DNA of 7,056 nucleotides from JAWXVD01 sp044425705. Lineage in GTDB: Bacteria; Bacillota; Clostridia; Lachnospirales; Lachnospiraceae. This document shows positions 1 to 6,377 of the stretch, one piece after another. Each line of letters starts with the position of its first letter. The stretch's first letter is position 1. Both the position numbers and the translations under genes were made by a program. The DNA lies in the NCBI GenBank assembly GCA_044425705.1, contig JAWXVD010000156.1, forward strand, positions 1 to 7,056, read 5' to 3'. The notes below the pieces were generated by a model. It was not told the DNA's origin, searched no databases, and was given only the letters and a program-made list of their open reading frames with translations.

Positions 1-7
1 TTAGCGT

Positions 8-997
8 ATGGCAAGATTTTCGGATATTATAGGACAAGAGCAGATGAAAGAACATTTGCAAACAGCATTAAGTACGGGTAAAATATCTCATGCTTACATT
101 TTTGATGGAGAAAAAGATGCTGGTAAAGAATTTATTGCAAATATTTTTGCTATGGCATTACAATGTGAAAATCAAGAAGATGCGCCATGCCAAGAATGTC
201 ATTCTTGTAAACAAACTTTAAGTAAAAATCAACCTGATATCATATATGTAACCCATGAAAAACCAAATACAATAGGGGTGGATGATATTCGTCTGCAAGT
301 AAATCAAGATGTAGATATTAAACCGTATGCGAGACCTTGGAAAATTTATATTATTCGGGATGCTGAAAAAATGTCTACGCAGGCACAAAATGCATTGTTA
401 AAAACGTTGGAAGAACCACCTAGTTATGCGGTTATTATTCTATTAACAAGTCAAATAGAGTTATTATTACCTACTATTTTAAGTAGATGCATTACCTTGC
501 ATTTTAAATCAGTAGAGGATAGTAAAATCAAGAAGTTTTTAATGGAAGAGATACAAGTACCAGACTATCAAGCGGAAGTCTGTGTGGCATTTGCAAGAGG
601 AAATGTAGGAAAGGCAAAGTCGTTAGCGCGTAGTGAAGAGTTTGATACGATTAAGAATGAAGCCATTACATTGATGAAATATCTAGATCAAATGGAAATC
701 AATGAAATTGTAGGAGCGATTAAGCAAATTAATGAACATAAATTGTCAATTAATGACTATTTAGATATTATTTCAATTTGGTATCGAGATATTTTACTGT
801 TTAAAGCAACCAATGATTTAAATCACTTGATTTTTAGAGAAGAAATACAGTATATTAAGAAGGTAGCCAATAAGAGTGGATATGAAGGCATTGAAATTAT
901 TATCAATGCCATCGAAAAAGCGAAGGTAAGATTGCGAGCAAATGTAAATTTCGATTTGACAATGGAATTGCTTTTCTTAACCATTCGAGAAAATTAA
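8..997 (+). CDS. holB: DNA polymerase III subunit delta' (clamp loader)
   Basis: This is the delta-prime subunit of the cytoplasmic clamp loader, which with delta and tau/gamma opens the beta sliding clamp and loads it on primed DNA. The 329-residue length is normal for the family. The N-terminus (FSDIIGQEQMKEHL) is typical of RuvB/DnaX-like AAA+ clamp-loader proteins. A degenerate P-loop is at residues 34-41 (GEKDAGKE), with Glu where ATP-binding members have Ser/Thr. A zinc module follows, with C53, C61, C64 and C67. Walker-B-like RDAEKM (117-122) leads into the family-typical QNALLKTLEEPP. The SRC motif is S159-R160-C161, with R160 expected to act as arginine finger on a neighbouring ATPase site. 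Only 7 bases precede the ATG, so the ribosome binding site lies outside the window, but the N-terminus looks complete. It is the first gene visible in a four-gene cluster, 21 nt before ricT. Weak nucleotide binding by this subunit is inferred from the P-loop. Confidence 0.95.
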   Translation: MARFSDIIGQEQMKEHLQTALSTGKISHAYIFDGEKDAGKEFIANIFAMALQCENQEDAPCQECHSCKQTLSKNQPDIIYVTHEKPNTIGVDDIRLQVNQDVDIKPYARPWKIYIIRDAEKMSTQAQNALLKTLEEPPSYAVIILLTSQIELLLPTILSRCITLHFKSVEDSKIKKFLMEEIQVPDYQAEVCVAFARGNVGKAKSLARSEEFDTIKNEAITLMKYLDQMEINEIVGAIKQINEHKLSINDYLDIISIWYRDILLFKATNDLNHLIFREEIQYIKKVANKSGYEGIEIIINAIEKAKVRLRANVNFDLTMELLFLTIREN

Positions 998-1018
998 AGG
1001 AATATGTGAGGTATATAG

Positions 1019-1933
1019 ATGATTAAGGTAATAGGAGTACGTTTTAGAACAGCAGGGAAGATTTATTTTTTTAACCCAAATCACCTGCCAATAAGACGTG
1101 GAGATTATGTGATTGTTGAAACAGCTAGAGGAGTAGAATTTGGAACAGTAGTTTGTAATCCGAAGCTAGTGGAAGAAGAAACGGTAATACAGCCATTGAA
1201 GCCAGTGCTTCGTGTTGCTAATAAAAAAGATATAGAACAAGAAAGTGCAAATAAAGAAAAAGAAAAAGAAGCCTTTAAGGTTTGTTTAGAAAAAATTCGT
1301 AAGCATAAATTAGACATGAAATTGATAGATGCAGAATATACATTTGACAATAATAAAGTATTATTTTATTTTACAGCAGATGGAAGAATTGATTTTAGAG
1401 AATTAGTAAAAGACTTGGCAGCAGTATTTAAAACGAGAATTGAATTAAGACAAATTGGAGTGAGAGACGAAACAAAAATTGTAGGCGGAATTGGAATCTG
1501 TGGCCGTCCACTTTGTTGCCATACGCATCTGTCTGAATTTGTTCCTGTTTCTATTAAAATGGCGAAAGAACAAAATCTATCATTAAATCCTACTAAAATA
1601 TCGGGTGTGTGCGGTAGGTTAATGTGTTGCTTGAAACATGAAGAAGAAACATATGAAGAATTGAATAAAAAATTGCCGAATATTGGCGATGTGGTAACCA
1701 CAAAAGAGGGTGTGAAAGGCACTGTACAAAGTATCAGTGTGTTACGACAAAAAGTAACGGTATTGTTTGAAAAGAATGATGAAAAAGAAATTCAAGATTT
1801 CAAGGTAGAAGAATTAAAATTTAGAAAGAAATTCAAAAAAGAAAAGATAGATGTACATGATAAAGAATTAAAAGAATTGGAAAAATTGGAGCGTAAAGAA
1901 AATAAATCTAAATTAAATGATGATAAGAAATAA
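1019..1933 (+). CDS. ricT: PSP1-domain regulatory protein RicT/YaaT
   Basis: This is the RicT (YaaT) protein. In Bacillus subtilis it joins RicA and RicF in the Fe-S-containing Y-complex, which assists RNase Y in mRNA processing and supports sporulation, competence and biofilm development. The PSP1 core shows a clear cysteine signature: C161, C166 and C167 in GICGRPLCC, then C198, C203 and C204 in GVCGRLMCC. These are the likely [4Fe-4S] ligands. Residues about 219-268 look like a small beta-rich segment (GDVVTTKEGVKGTV). The tail from about 266 is highly charged and Lys/Glu-rich, probably disordered or coiled. The 304 residues slightly exceed the B. subtilis protein because of this tail. The start at 1019 has a GTGAGG Shine-Dalgarno ending 8 nt upstream; an upstream in-frame ATG at 1004 is followed at once by a stop. 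The position after holB matches the conserved Firmicutes order. Whether RicA and RicF partners exist here cannot be seen. Confidence 0.93.
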   Translation: MIKVIGVRFRTAGKIYFFNPNHLPIRRGDYVIVETARGVEFGTVVCNPKLVEEETVIQPLKPVLRVANKKDIEQESANKEKEKEAFKVCLEKIRKHKLDMKLIDAEYTFDNNKVLFYFTADGRIDFRELVKDLAAVFKTRIELRQIGVRDETKIVGGIGICGRPLCCHTHLSEFVPVSIKMAKEQNLSLNPTKISGVCGRLMCCLKHEEETYEELNKKLPNIGDVVTTKEGVKGTVQSISVLRQKVTVLFEKNDEKEIQDFKVEELKFRKKFKKEKIDVHDKELKELEKLERKENKSKLNDDKK

Positions 1934-1941
1934 GGTTATAT

Positions 1942-2679
1942 ATGGATATAATTTTAAAAGAAAACGAAAAAATTGAAGATTTACAAAGAAACGGTTATCG
2001 AATTATTCAAGATTCGAACCGTTTTTGTTTTGGGATGGATGCAGTATTATTATCTACATTTGCAAAGGCGAAGGCAGGCGATGCTGTATTAGATATGGGA
2101 ACAGGCACAGGAATTATTCCTATTTTGATGGCAGGAAAGACAAAATCTTCTAAATTTATGGCATTAGAAATCCAAGAAGAAAGTGCAGACATGGCAAGGC
2201 GTAGTGTGGCATTAAATCAATTGGAGGATAGGATTACTGTGGTAGATGGAGATATTAAACAAACAAGACAAATTTTTCTACCAGCCTCTTTTGATGTAGT
2301 AACTTGTAATCCACCCTATATGATTGGACAGCATGGGATTGTGAATCCAGAAAGTCCCATGGCTATTGCTAGACACGAGATTTTATGTACACTAGAAGAT
2401 GTGATTAGTCAAGCGGCAATAGTATTAAAGCCAGGTGGTAATTTTTATTTGGTTCATAGACCATTTCGTTTGGCTGAAATTATGACTACTTTAGCGAAAT
2501 ATAAATTGGAGCCAAAAAGAATGCAGTTGGTATATCCTTTTGTAGATAAGGAACCCAATATGGTTTTAATTGAAGCAAATCGAGGAGGAAGACCTAGATT
2601 AACAGTAGAAAAGCCATTGATTGTGTATCAAGAACCAGGAAAATATACAGACGAAATATATGACATTTATGGATATTAG
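1942..2679 (+). CDS. trmN6: tRNA1(Val) (adenine(37)-N6)-methyltransferase family protein
   Basis: This is a class I SAM-dependent methyltransferase of the TrmN6/YfiC family (YabB in Bacillus subtilis). In E. coli the family enzyme methylates N6 of A37 next to the anticodon of a valine tRNA. The SAM-binding motif I is VLDMGTGTG (residues 49-57). The acidic motif II is ALEIQEE (74-80). The amino-methylation motif NPPY is at 123-126, preceded by FDVVTC. The N-terminal GYRIIQDSNRFCFGMDAVLL is characteristic of this family and separates it from RsmC or PrmC. The 245 residues are full length. The gene starts 8 nt after ricT, with a weak TAAGG Shine-Dalgarno that overlaps the ricT stop, so translational coupling is likely. 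B. subtilis has yabA between these two genes; here it is absent. The exact tRNA substrate in this organism is inferred from the family. Confidence 0.9.
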   Translation: MDIILKENEKIEDLQRNGYRIIQDSNRFCFGMDAVLLSTFAKAKAGDAVLDMGTGTGIIPILMAGKTKSSKFMALEIQEESADMARRSVALNQLEDRITVVDGDIKQTRQIFLPASFDVVTCNPPYMIGQHGIVNPESPMAIARHEILCTLEDVISQAAIVLKPGGNFYLVHRPFRLAEIMTTLAKYKLEPKRMQLVYPFVDKEPNMVLIEANRGGRPRLTVEKPLIVYQEPGKYTDEIYDIYGY

Positions 2680-2701
2680 AAAGGATGGTTGTGACAATAT
2701 A

Positions 2702-3547
2702 ATGACAGGTACTTTATATTTATGTGCAACACCTATTGGAAACTTAGGAGATATCACAAAAAGGGTGGTTGAAACTTTGCAAGAGGTGGATATTATCGCA
2801 GCAGAAGATACTAGAAATAGTATTAAGCTATTAAATCATTTTGAGATTAAAACGCAGATGACTAGTTATCATGAATTTAATAAATATGAAAAAGGCGATG
2901 TATTAGTAGGTTGGTTGCAAAGTGGAAAAAATATTGCCTTAATCACAGATGCAGGCACACCTGCCATTTCTGATCCAGGTGAAGTTTTGGTACAAAAATG
3001 TCAAGCGGCAGGTATTCCAGTTACGTCTTTACCAGGAGCAGTGGCATGTATTACGGCATTAACGCTGTCTGGACTTAGCACAAGGCGTTTTTGTTTTGAA
3101 GGATTTTTGCCTACAGATAAAAAGGAAAAAAGAGCAGTGCTAGAGGATTTAGCCAGAGAATCACGAACTATTATTTTGTATGAAGCACCTCATCATTTAA
3201 AATCAACATTGGCAGAGCTACATCAAGCAGTAGGCGAAAGAAAAATAACGATTTGTAGAGAGCTGACAAAGAAATTTGAAACGATTTTTCCCACTACTTT
3301 AGAGAAGGCATTAGCATATTATAAAGAAAATGAACCAAGAGGTGAGTATGTGCTTGTTTTAGAGGGAAAAAGTCATAAAGAACAAGAGGAAGAAAGGCAG
3401 GCATCTTTTGAAGAAATCTCAATAGAAGAACATATGAAAATATATGAAGATAAAGGGGTTTCGAGAAAAGATGCAATGAAAGCAGTTGCTAAAGATAGGG
3501 GAGTTAGTAAACGAGATGTTTATCAATACTTACTATCTGTAGAATAA
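2702..3547 (+). CDS. rsmI: 16S rRNA (cytidine(1402)-2'-O)-methyltransferase RsmI
   Basis: RsmI adds the 2'-O-methyl group to C1402 in the decoding centre of 16S rRNA, using SAM. With the start at 2702 the protein is 281 residues and begins MTGTLYLCATPIGNLGD, the standard N-terminus of this tetrapyrrole-methylase-fold family. Further family blocks are AAEDTR (33-38), LITDAGTPAISDPG (80-93), SLPGAVA (109-115), ILYEAPHHL (158-166), CREL (185-188) and PRGEYVLVLEG (212-222). The C-terminal portion from about 240 (EEHMKIYEDKGVSRKDAMK) fits the small helical RsmI C-terminal domain. The reading frame stays open up to an ATG at 2621, but that start would lie within trmN6 and add 27 unrelated residues. 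The chosen start has AAAGGATGG upstream, although the spacing (about 14-16 nt) is long. It is the last gene of the cluster, followed by a terminator. Confidence 0.94.
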   Translation: MTGTLYLCATPIGNLGDITKRVVETLQEVDIIAAEDTRNSIKLLNHFEIKTQMTSYHEFNKYEKGDVLVGWLQSGKNIALITDAGTPAISDPGEVLVQKCQAAGIPVTSLPGAVACITALTLSGLSTRRFCFEGFLPTDKKEKRAVLEDLARESRTIILYEAPHHLKSTLAELHQAVGERKITICRELTKKFETIFPTTLEKALAYYKENEPRGEYVLVLEGKSHKEQEEERQASFEEISIEEHMKIYEDKGVSRKDAMKAVAKDRGVSKRDVYQYLLSVE

Positions 3548-3563
3548 ACAAGAAGAGAAGAAT

Positions 3564-3600
3564 AGGATATGCTATTTTGTATCATCAGCAATATCCTTTT
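3564..3600 (+). terminator. Intrinsic terminator after rsmI
   Basis: The arms AGGATATGCT (3564-3573) and AGCAATATCCT (3587-3597) pair over 10 bp with one bulged A and a 13-nt loop. They are followed by a short T run (TTTT, 3597-3600). The hairpin lies 16 nt after the rsmI stop and closes the holB-ricT-trmN6-rsmI cluster. The U tract is short, so some read-through into the next gene is possible. Confidence 0.7.
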
Positions 3601-3635
3601 AAAGAGTTGTAAAACAGAAAGGGAAAGGTGTTAGG

Positions 3636-4631
3636 ATGTATCAAGCAAGTGAAAAAAGATATGAGAAGATGGAGTATTTTAGATGCGGAAATAGTGGATT
3701 AAAGTTACCAGCAGTTTCCTTAGGACTGTGGCATAATTTTGGAAGCACAGGTAATATGGAGAATATCAAAGACATGTGTTTTACTGCCTTTGATGAAGGG
3801 ATTACGCACTTTGATTTGGCTAATAATTACGGTCCAGTACCAGGTGCTGCAGAAGAAAATTTTGGAATTGTATTAAAACAAGATATGAAAGCATATCGTG
3901 ATGAAATGGTTATTTCTACAAAAGCAGGTTATACTATGTGGGATGGACCTTATGGAGATTGGGGATCTAAAAAATATTTAGTATCTAGTCTTGATCAAAG
4001 TTTACAACGAATGGGCTTAGAATATGTAGATATTTTTTATCATCACAGACCTGATCCAGAAACACCATTAGAAGAAACGATGCTTGCATTAGATGGTATT
4101 GTAAAAAGTGGAAAAGCGTTATATGTTGGAATTTCTAACTATAATAAGGTAGAGACAGAAGCAGCTATGAAGATTCTTGCAGAATTAAAGACACCATTTA
4201 TTATCAATCAAAGAAGATATTCTATGTTTGATAGAAATATCGAAGAAGATAATTTGAAATCTTTTGCAGCGCAAAATGGATGTGGTATTATTGCATTCTC
4301 ACCATTGGCACAAGGACTATTAACAAATAAATATTTACATGGTATTCCAGCAGATAGCAGAATTAAAACAGATGGAAGATTTTTACATGAAAGCGATGTA
4401 TCTGGAGAAAATTTAGCAAAAATCACTGCATTAAATGAGATTGCTGCGGCTAGAGGACAGTCTTTATCACAAATGGCATTGTCTTGGATTTTGCGTGATG
4501 GAGAAGTGACAAGCGTGTTAATCGGCGCATCTAGAGCTAGCCAGATTACAGAAAATGCAAAGATTGTAGGAAATACAAAATTTGATGCCAGCGAACTAGA
4601 GGCAATCGATAGAATTTGTGGGCTGATTTAA
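3636..4631 (+). CDS. yghZ: Aldo/keto reductase, YghZ (L-glyceraldehyde 3-phosphate reductase) type
   Basis: This is a cytoplasmic NADPH-dependent aldo/keto reductase with a TIM-barrel fold. It closely resembles E. coli YghZ in recognisable blocks: SLGLWHNFG (28-36), GITHFDLANNYGP (55-67), AEENFG (72-77), GKALYVGIS (159-167), PLAQGLL (223-229) and SVLIGASRASQITEN (293-307). YghZ reduces L-glyceraldehyde 3-phosphate and methylglyoxal, so a carbonyl detoxification role is the best guess. The catalytic tetrad is visible as D60, Y65, K96 and H137. R300 in GASR is placed to contact the NADP 2'-phosphate. The 331-residue length is normal; E. coli YghZ is slightly longer at the C-terminus. The start has GGAAAGG with about 7 nt spacing. 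No convincing separate promoter fits in the 88-nt gap after rsmI, where only weak -35/-10 matches overlap the terminator. The gene is probably monocistronic, bounded by the terminator before and the long palindrome after. The true substrate is not shown by the sequence. Confidence 0.88.
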   Translation: MYQASEKRYEKMEYFRCGNSGLKLPAVSLGLWHNFGSTGNMENIKDMCFTAFDEGITHFDLANNYGPVPGAAEENFGIVLKQDMKAYRDEMVISTKAGYTMWDGPYGDWGSKKYLVSSLDQSLQRMGLEYVDIFYHHRPDPETPLEETMLALDGIVKSGKALYVGISNYNKVETEAAMKILAELKTPFIINQRRYSMFDRNIEEDNLKSFAAQNGCGIIAFSPLAQGLLTNKYLHGIPADSRIKTDGRFLHESDVSGENLAKITALNEIAAARGQSLSQMALSWILRDGEVTSVLIGASRASQITENAKIVGNTKFDASELEAIDRICGLI

Positions 4632-4642
4632 AGGCTGATGAA

Positions 4643-4841
4643 ATTATTTTTGTCCTAATGAGGGATTATGCGGCAAGATTACCGATACTATCTAGGGAAA
4701 GGGACGCTTCCGCTCAATTAAAAACACAGTGGTACTAACGTTTGAAAGTACCAAACGTAAGTGCCAGTGTTTTTATATGCCCTGTCCATAGATAGTATTG
4801 GCAATCTTGTAACTTGAAGTTATATGTAGGACAAAAATAAT
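4643..4841. repeat. 199-bp nested imperfect palindrome with 15-bp terminal inverted repeats (MITE-like or structured RNA)
   Basis: The ends are perfect inverted repeats: ATTATTTTTGTCCTA (4643-4657) and TAGGACAAAAATAAT (4827-4841). A second tier pairs about 30 bases at 4674-4703 with 4780-4809; it includes CAAGATT/AATCTTG and ATACTATCTA with its complement, with a few mismatches and one G-T pair. The third tier is an inner hairpin with arms 4720-4744 and 4752-4774 and loop AAAGTAC. Unpaired stretches lie at 4658-4673 and 4810-4826, and a one-sided bulge is at 4704-4719. No transposase is encoded. No clear target duplication is seen, except that a TA is present at both edges of TTTTTGTCC/GGACAAAAA, which would fit a mariner-type MITE. 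The element starts 12 nt after the yghZ stop and ends 12 nt before the acpP -35, so it could also act as a transcript end or insulator. The structure is directly visible; its nature is inferred. Confidence 0.75.
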
Positions 4842-4853
4842 AATAAAAAAGTA

Positions 4854-4882
4854 TTGACAATTGGGGTAAATGTGAATATACT
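4854..4882 (+). promoter_or_regulatory. Sigma-A-type promoter of acpP-fabK
   Basis: A perfect -35 TTGACA (4854-4859) and a near-perfect -10 TATACT (4877-4882) are separated by exactly 17 bp. Transcription should start around 4889-4890, giving a leader of about 118 nt before the acpP ATG. The -10 overlaps the FabT-like operator at 4880-4896, so regulator binding should block RNA polymerase directly. Confidence 0.88.
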
Positions 4883-4896
4883 TTGAGTGTCAAAGT
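4880..4896. promoter_or_regulatory. FabT-like MarR-family operator at the acpP promoter
   Basis: ACTTTGAGTGTCAAAGT is a perfect 7-3-7 inverted repeat. Its core TTTGA-N3-TCAAA matches the palindrome known for the MarR-type fatty acid synthesis repressor FabT of streptococci. It covers the last three bases of the -10 and the likely start site, which is a classic repression geometry. A second copy of the core precedes fabD. The regulator gene is not in the window, so its identity is inferred. No FapR-type box (TTAGTACC-like) is present. Confidence 0.8.
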
Positions 4897-4949
4897 AATT
4901 AAAATGAGTAAAATTTTATAAAGTAATTTGTTCCTAAGAGGAATAAAAA

Positions 4950-4973
4950 TGGTTACCGTGTGAACTGTAACTA
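4950..4973 (+). promoter_or_regulatory. Leader hairpin with TGTGAACTGTAAC motif upstream of acpP
   Basis: GTTAC (4952-4956) pairs with GTAAC (4967-4971), extendable by a G-U and a U-A pair, and the loop is CGTGTGAACT. The 13-mer TGTGAACTGTAAC (4959-4971) recurs exactly at 6394-6406 in the fabD leader, also as the loop plus 3' arm of a hairpin. It lies between the operator and the Shine-Dalgarno, 36 nt before the ATG, within the predicted transcript. I do not recognise it as a named RNA family. It could be a leader regulatory structure or a copy of a genome-wide small repeat. Confidence 0.55.
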
Positions 4974-5007
4974 AAGATATTAATTTAAGAGAAGGAAGGT
5001 TATTGAT

Positions 5008-5235
5008 ATGTTAGAAAAAATTGCAGACATTATTAGAGAACAGTTAAATTTAGACGGAGTAGAAATTACAGAAGCAACTTCATTTAAAGAAGATTTAGGA
5101 GCAGATTCATTAGATCTTTTTGAACTTGTTATGGCGTTTGAGGAAGAGTATGAAATTGAAATTCCATCGGAAGATTTAGAAAATATCACAACAGTTGGTG
5201 CAGTATTAGAATACATCAAAAGCCAAGAAGCGTAA
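5008..5235 (+). CDS. acpP: Acyl carrier protein
   Basis: This small acidic 75-residue protein carries growing acyl chains on a 4'-phosphopantetheine arm during type II fatty acid synthesis. The attachment site is S34 in GADSLDLFELVMAFEEEY, the canonical DSL motif at the start of helix II. The N-terminal helix (LEKIADIIREQL) and the terminal VGAVLEYIKSQ complete the four-helix fold. The length is typical. The start is well supported by AAGGAAGG ending 8 nt upstream. It is the first gene after a strong, operator-overlapped promoter and sits 26 nt before fabK, so the two are co-transcribed. Its genomic partner genes indicate the housekeeping fatty-acid ACP rather than a polyketide or lipoteichoic-acid carrier. 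Confidence 0.96.
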   Translation: MLEKIADIIREQLNLDGVEITEATSFKEDLGADSLDLFELVMAFEEEYEIEIPSEDLENITTVGAVLEYIKSQEA

Positions 5236-5261
5236 GGTTCACAGTAGAGGTATAAGAAAAA

Positions 5262-6191
5262 ATGAATACTAAAATAACAGATCTTTTGGGAATTAAGTAT
5301 CCTATTATTCAAGGTGGTATGGCTTGGGTTGCAGAATATCATTTGGCGGCAGCAGTAGCTAATGCTGGTGGGTTAGGATTAATAGGAGCAGCTGCAGCAC
5401 CAGGAGAAGTGGTGCGGGAGCAGATTATCGAGGCTAAAAAGTTGACCGATAAACCTTTTGGTGTGAATATTATGTTGATGAATCCCAATGCAGATGATGT
5501 GGCTAGAGTGGTAGTTGAAGAAGGCATTAAAGTGGTGACTACAGGTGCTGGAAATCCTGCTAAGTATATTCCTATGTGGAAAGAGGCTGGTGTTAAAGTG
5601 ATACCAGTTGTTGCAAGTGTAGCTATGGCGAAAATGATGGAACGAGCTGGAGCGGATGCAGTTGTAGCAGAAGGCATGGAAGCAGGTGGTCATATTGGAG
5701 CAGCTACTACAATGACATTGGTGCCTCAAATTGTAGATGCAGTAAAAATTCCAGTGATAGCAGCAGGTGGTATCGGTGATGGAAGAGGATTCGCAGCGGC
5801 TATGATGTTAGGTGCGCAGGGTGTGCAGATGGGGACTAGATTTATTGTAGCTAAGGAATCTATTGTTCATGAAAATTATAAACAAAAAGTCTGTAAGGCA
5901 AAAGATATTGATTCTGAAATTACAGGTACATCAACAGGACATCCAGTACGCCAGTTGAGAAATCAAATGACTCGAGAATATTTAAAGTTAGAAAAGCAAG
6001 GTGCAAGTCTTGAAGAGTTAGAATATATGACATTGGGTGCATTGCGTAAAGCCGTTATGGAAGGTGATGTTGTGAATGGAACTTTAATGGCAGGACAGAT
6101 TGCAGGGTTAGTAAAATGCCAACAGACTTGTGAAGAAATTATTTTAGAAATTATGGCGGAAGCAAAAGAGTTATTACATATTGCCCAGTAG
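5262..6191 (+). CDS. fabK: Enoyl-[acyl-carrier-protein] reductase II (FMN)
   Basis: FabK catalyses the last step of each fatty acid elongation round, reducing trans-2-enoyl-ACP with NAD(P)H through bound FMN. It is a TIM-barrel flavoprotein of the nitronate-monooxygenase-like superfamily, unrelated to FabI. The evidence is GIKYPIIQGGMAWVA (10-24), GGLGLIGAAA (36-45), PFGVNIMLM (65-73), AEGMEAGGHIG (136-146) with H144 at the position of the FabK active-site histidine, the phosphate-binding AAGGIGDGRG (167-176), GVQMGTRF (187-194), and the FabK-type tail STGHPVRQLRNQMT (224-237). The length of 309 fits FabK. Shine-Dalgarno AGAGG lies 11 nt before the ATG. Placement between acpP and fabD strongly favours FabK over a nitronate monooxygenase. 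FabK enzymes are characteristically insensitive to triclosan. No FabI or FabL gene is seen in the window. Confidence 0.95.
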   Translation: MNTKITDLLGIKYPIIQGGMAWVAEYHLAAAVANAGGLGLIGAAAAPGEVVREQIIEAKKLTDKPFGVNIMLMNPNADDVARVVVEEGIKVVTTGAGNPAKYIPMWKEAGVKVIPVVASVAMAKMMERAGADAVVAEGMEAGGHIGAATTMTLVPQIVDAVKIPVIAAGGIGDGRGFAAAMMLGAQGVQMGTRFIVAKESIVHENYKQKVCKAKDIDSEITGTSTGHPVRQLRNQMTREYLKLEKQGASLEELEYMTLGALRKAVMEGDVVNGTLMAGQIAGLVKCQQTCEEIILEIMAEAKELLHIAQ

Positions 6192-6278
6192 TAAGTATTC
6201 TAAAACAACCTGTTTACATAGGGGTGAGTTGAATCATTGAGAGATGCATGTAATATTATAAAGAGGCTGATTTTAGTA

Positions 6279-6307
6279 AAATAAAGGACGGATATAGTCC
6301 TTTATTT
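6279..6307 (+). terminator. Strong hairpin after fabK, possible terminator or attenuator
   Basis: AAATAAAGGAC (6279-6289) and GTCCTTTATTT (6297-6307) form a perfect 11-bp stem with loop GGATATA. The 3' arm is T-rich (CCTTTATTTATT), but there is no uninterrupted T run after the stem, so termination efficiency is uncertain. The base of the stem is A-T rich on both sides, which would also allow function on the other strand. It lies 87 nt after the fabK stop and only 3 nt before the second operator palindrome, and probably separates acpP-fabK from fabD transcripts. Confidence 0.5.
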
Positions 6308-6310
6308 ATT

Positions 6311-6343
6311 AAGCAATTACTTTGAATATCAAAGCAATTGCTT
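6311..6343. promoter_or_regulatory. Second FabT-like operator, within a 33-bp near-palindrome upstream of fabD
   Basis: The core ACTTTGAATATCAAAGC (6319-6335) has the same TTTGA-N3-TCAAA element as the acpP operator. Outside it the symmetry continues as AAGCAATT (6311-6318) and AATTGCTT (6336-6343), with a single A/C mismatch pair in each half. The full palindrome is therefore about twice the length of the acpP site. This could give tighter binding, or the repeat could fold as RNA. Its presence implies that fabD and any downstream genes have their own regulated transcription start. Confidence 0.72.
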
Positions 6344-6349
6344 GTCATA

Positions 6350-6355
6350 TATGAT
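6350..6355 (+). promoter_or_regulatory. Candidate -10 element for fabD
   Basis: TATGAT differs from the -10 consensus at one base and lies 7 nt after the operator palindrome, which would then cover the -35 region. No good -35 is found at 16-18 bp spacing; the nearest, TTGAAT at 6322-6327, is 22 bp away. An alternative -35 TTGTCA (6342-6347) lacks a good partner. The promoter is therefore unresolved and this is only the best guess. Confidence 0.28.
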
Positions 6356-6377
6356 TGAAACAGCCAATGTATAGGTT

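Noticed and set aside
1366..1722. Minus-strand open frame of 118 codons opposite ricT.
   Set aside because: The + strand frame holds the conserved PSP1 cysteine motifs, and the antisense product shows no domain or plausible start signal.
2621..2701. Longer N-terminus for rsmI starting at ATG 2621.
   Set aside because: It would overlap trmN6 by 59 nt, add 27 residues with no family similarity, and lacks a Shine-Dalgarno. The family N-terminus begins right at the 2702 ATG.
4658..4738. A 26-codon open frame (ATG to TAA) in the left half of the long palindrome.
   Set aside because: There is no ribosome binding site, it lies inside base-paired arms, and the frame is not tied to any recognisable peptide. 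It is most likely a by-product of the repeat.
4842..5007. Possible FapR operator in the acpP leader.
   Set aside because: No TTAGTACC-type half sites are present; the only strong palindrome is the FabT-like ACTTTGA-N3-TCAAAGT.
5238..5247. GTTCACAGTA in the acpP-fabK gap, resembling the reverse complement of the shared leader motif.
   Set aside because: Only seven contiguous bases (GTTCACA) match, there is no pairing partner, and the gap is just 26 nt. Chance is the simpler explanation.
4980..5342. Minus-strand open frame of 120 codons across acpP and the fabK start.
   Set aside because: It would run through two well-supported gene starts and a ribosome binding site, and its product has no recognisable family.
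5339..5729. Overlapping minus-strand open frames opposite fabK.
   Set aside because: They are Ala/Thr/Ile- or His/Cys/Ser-rich mirror translations of a strongly supported fabK frame, with no family motif of their own.
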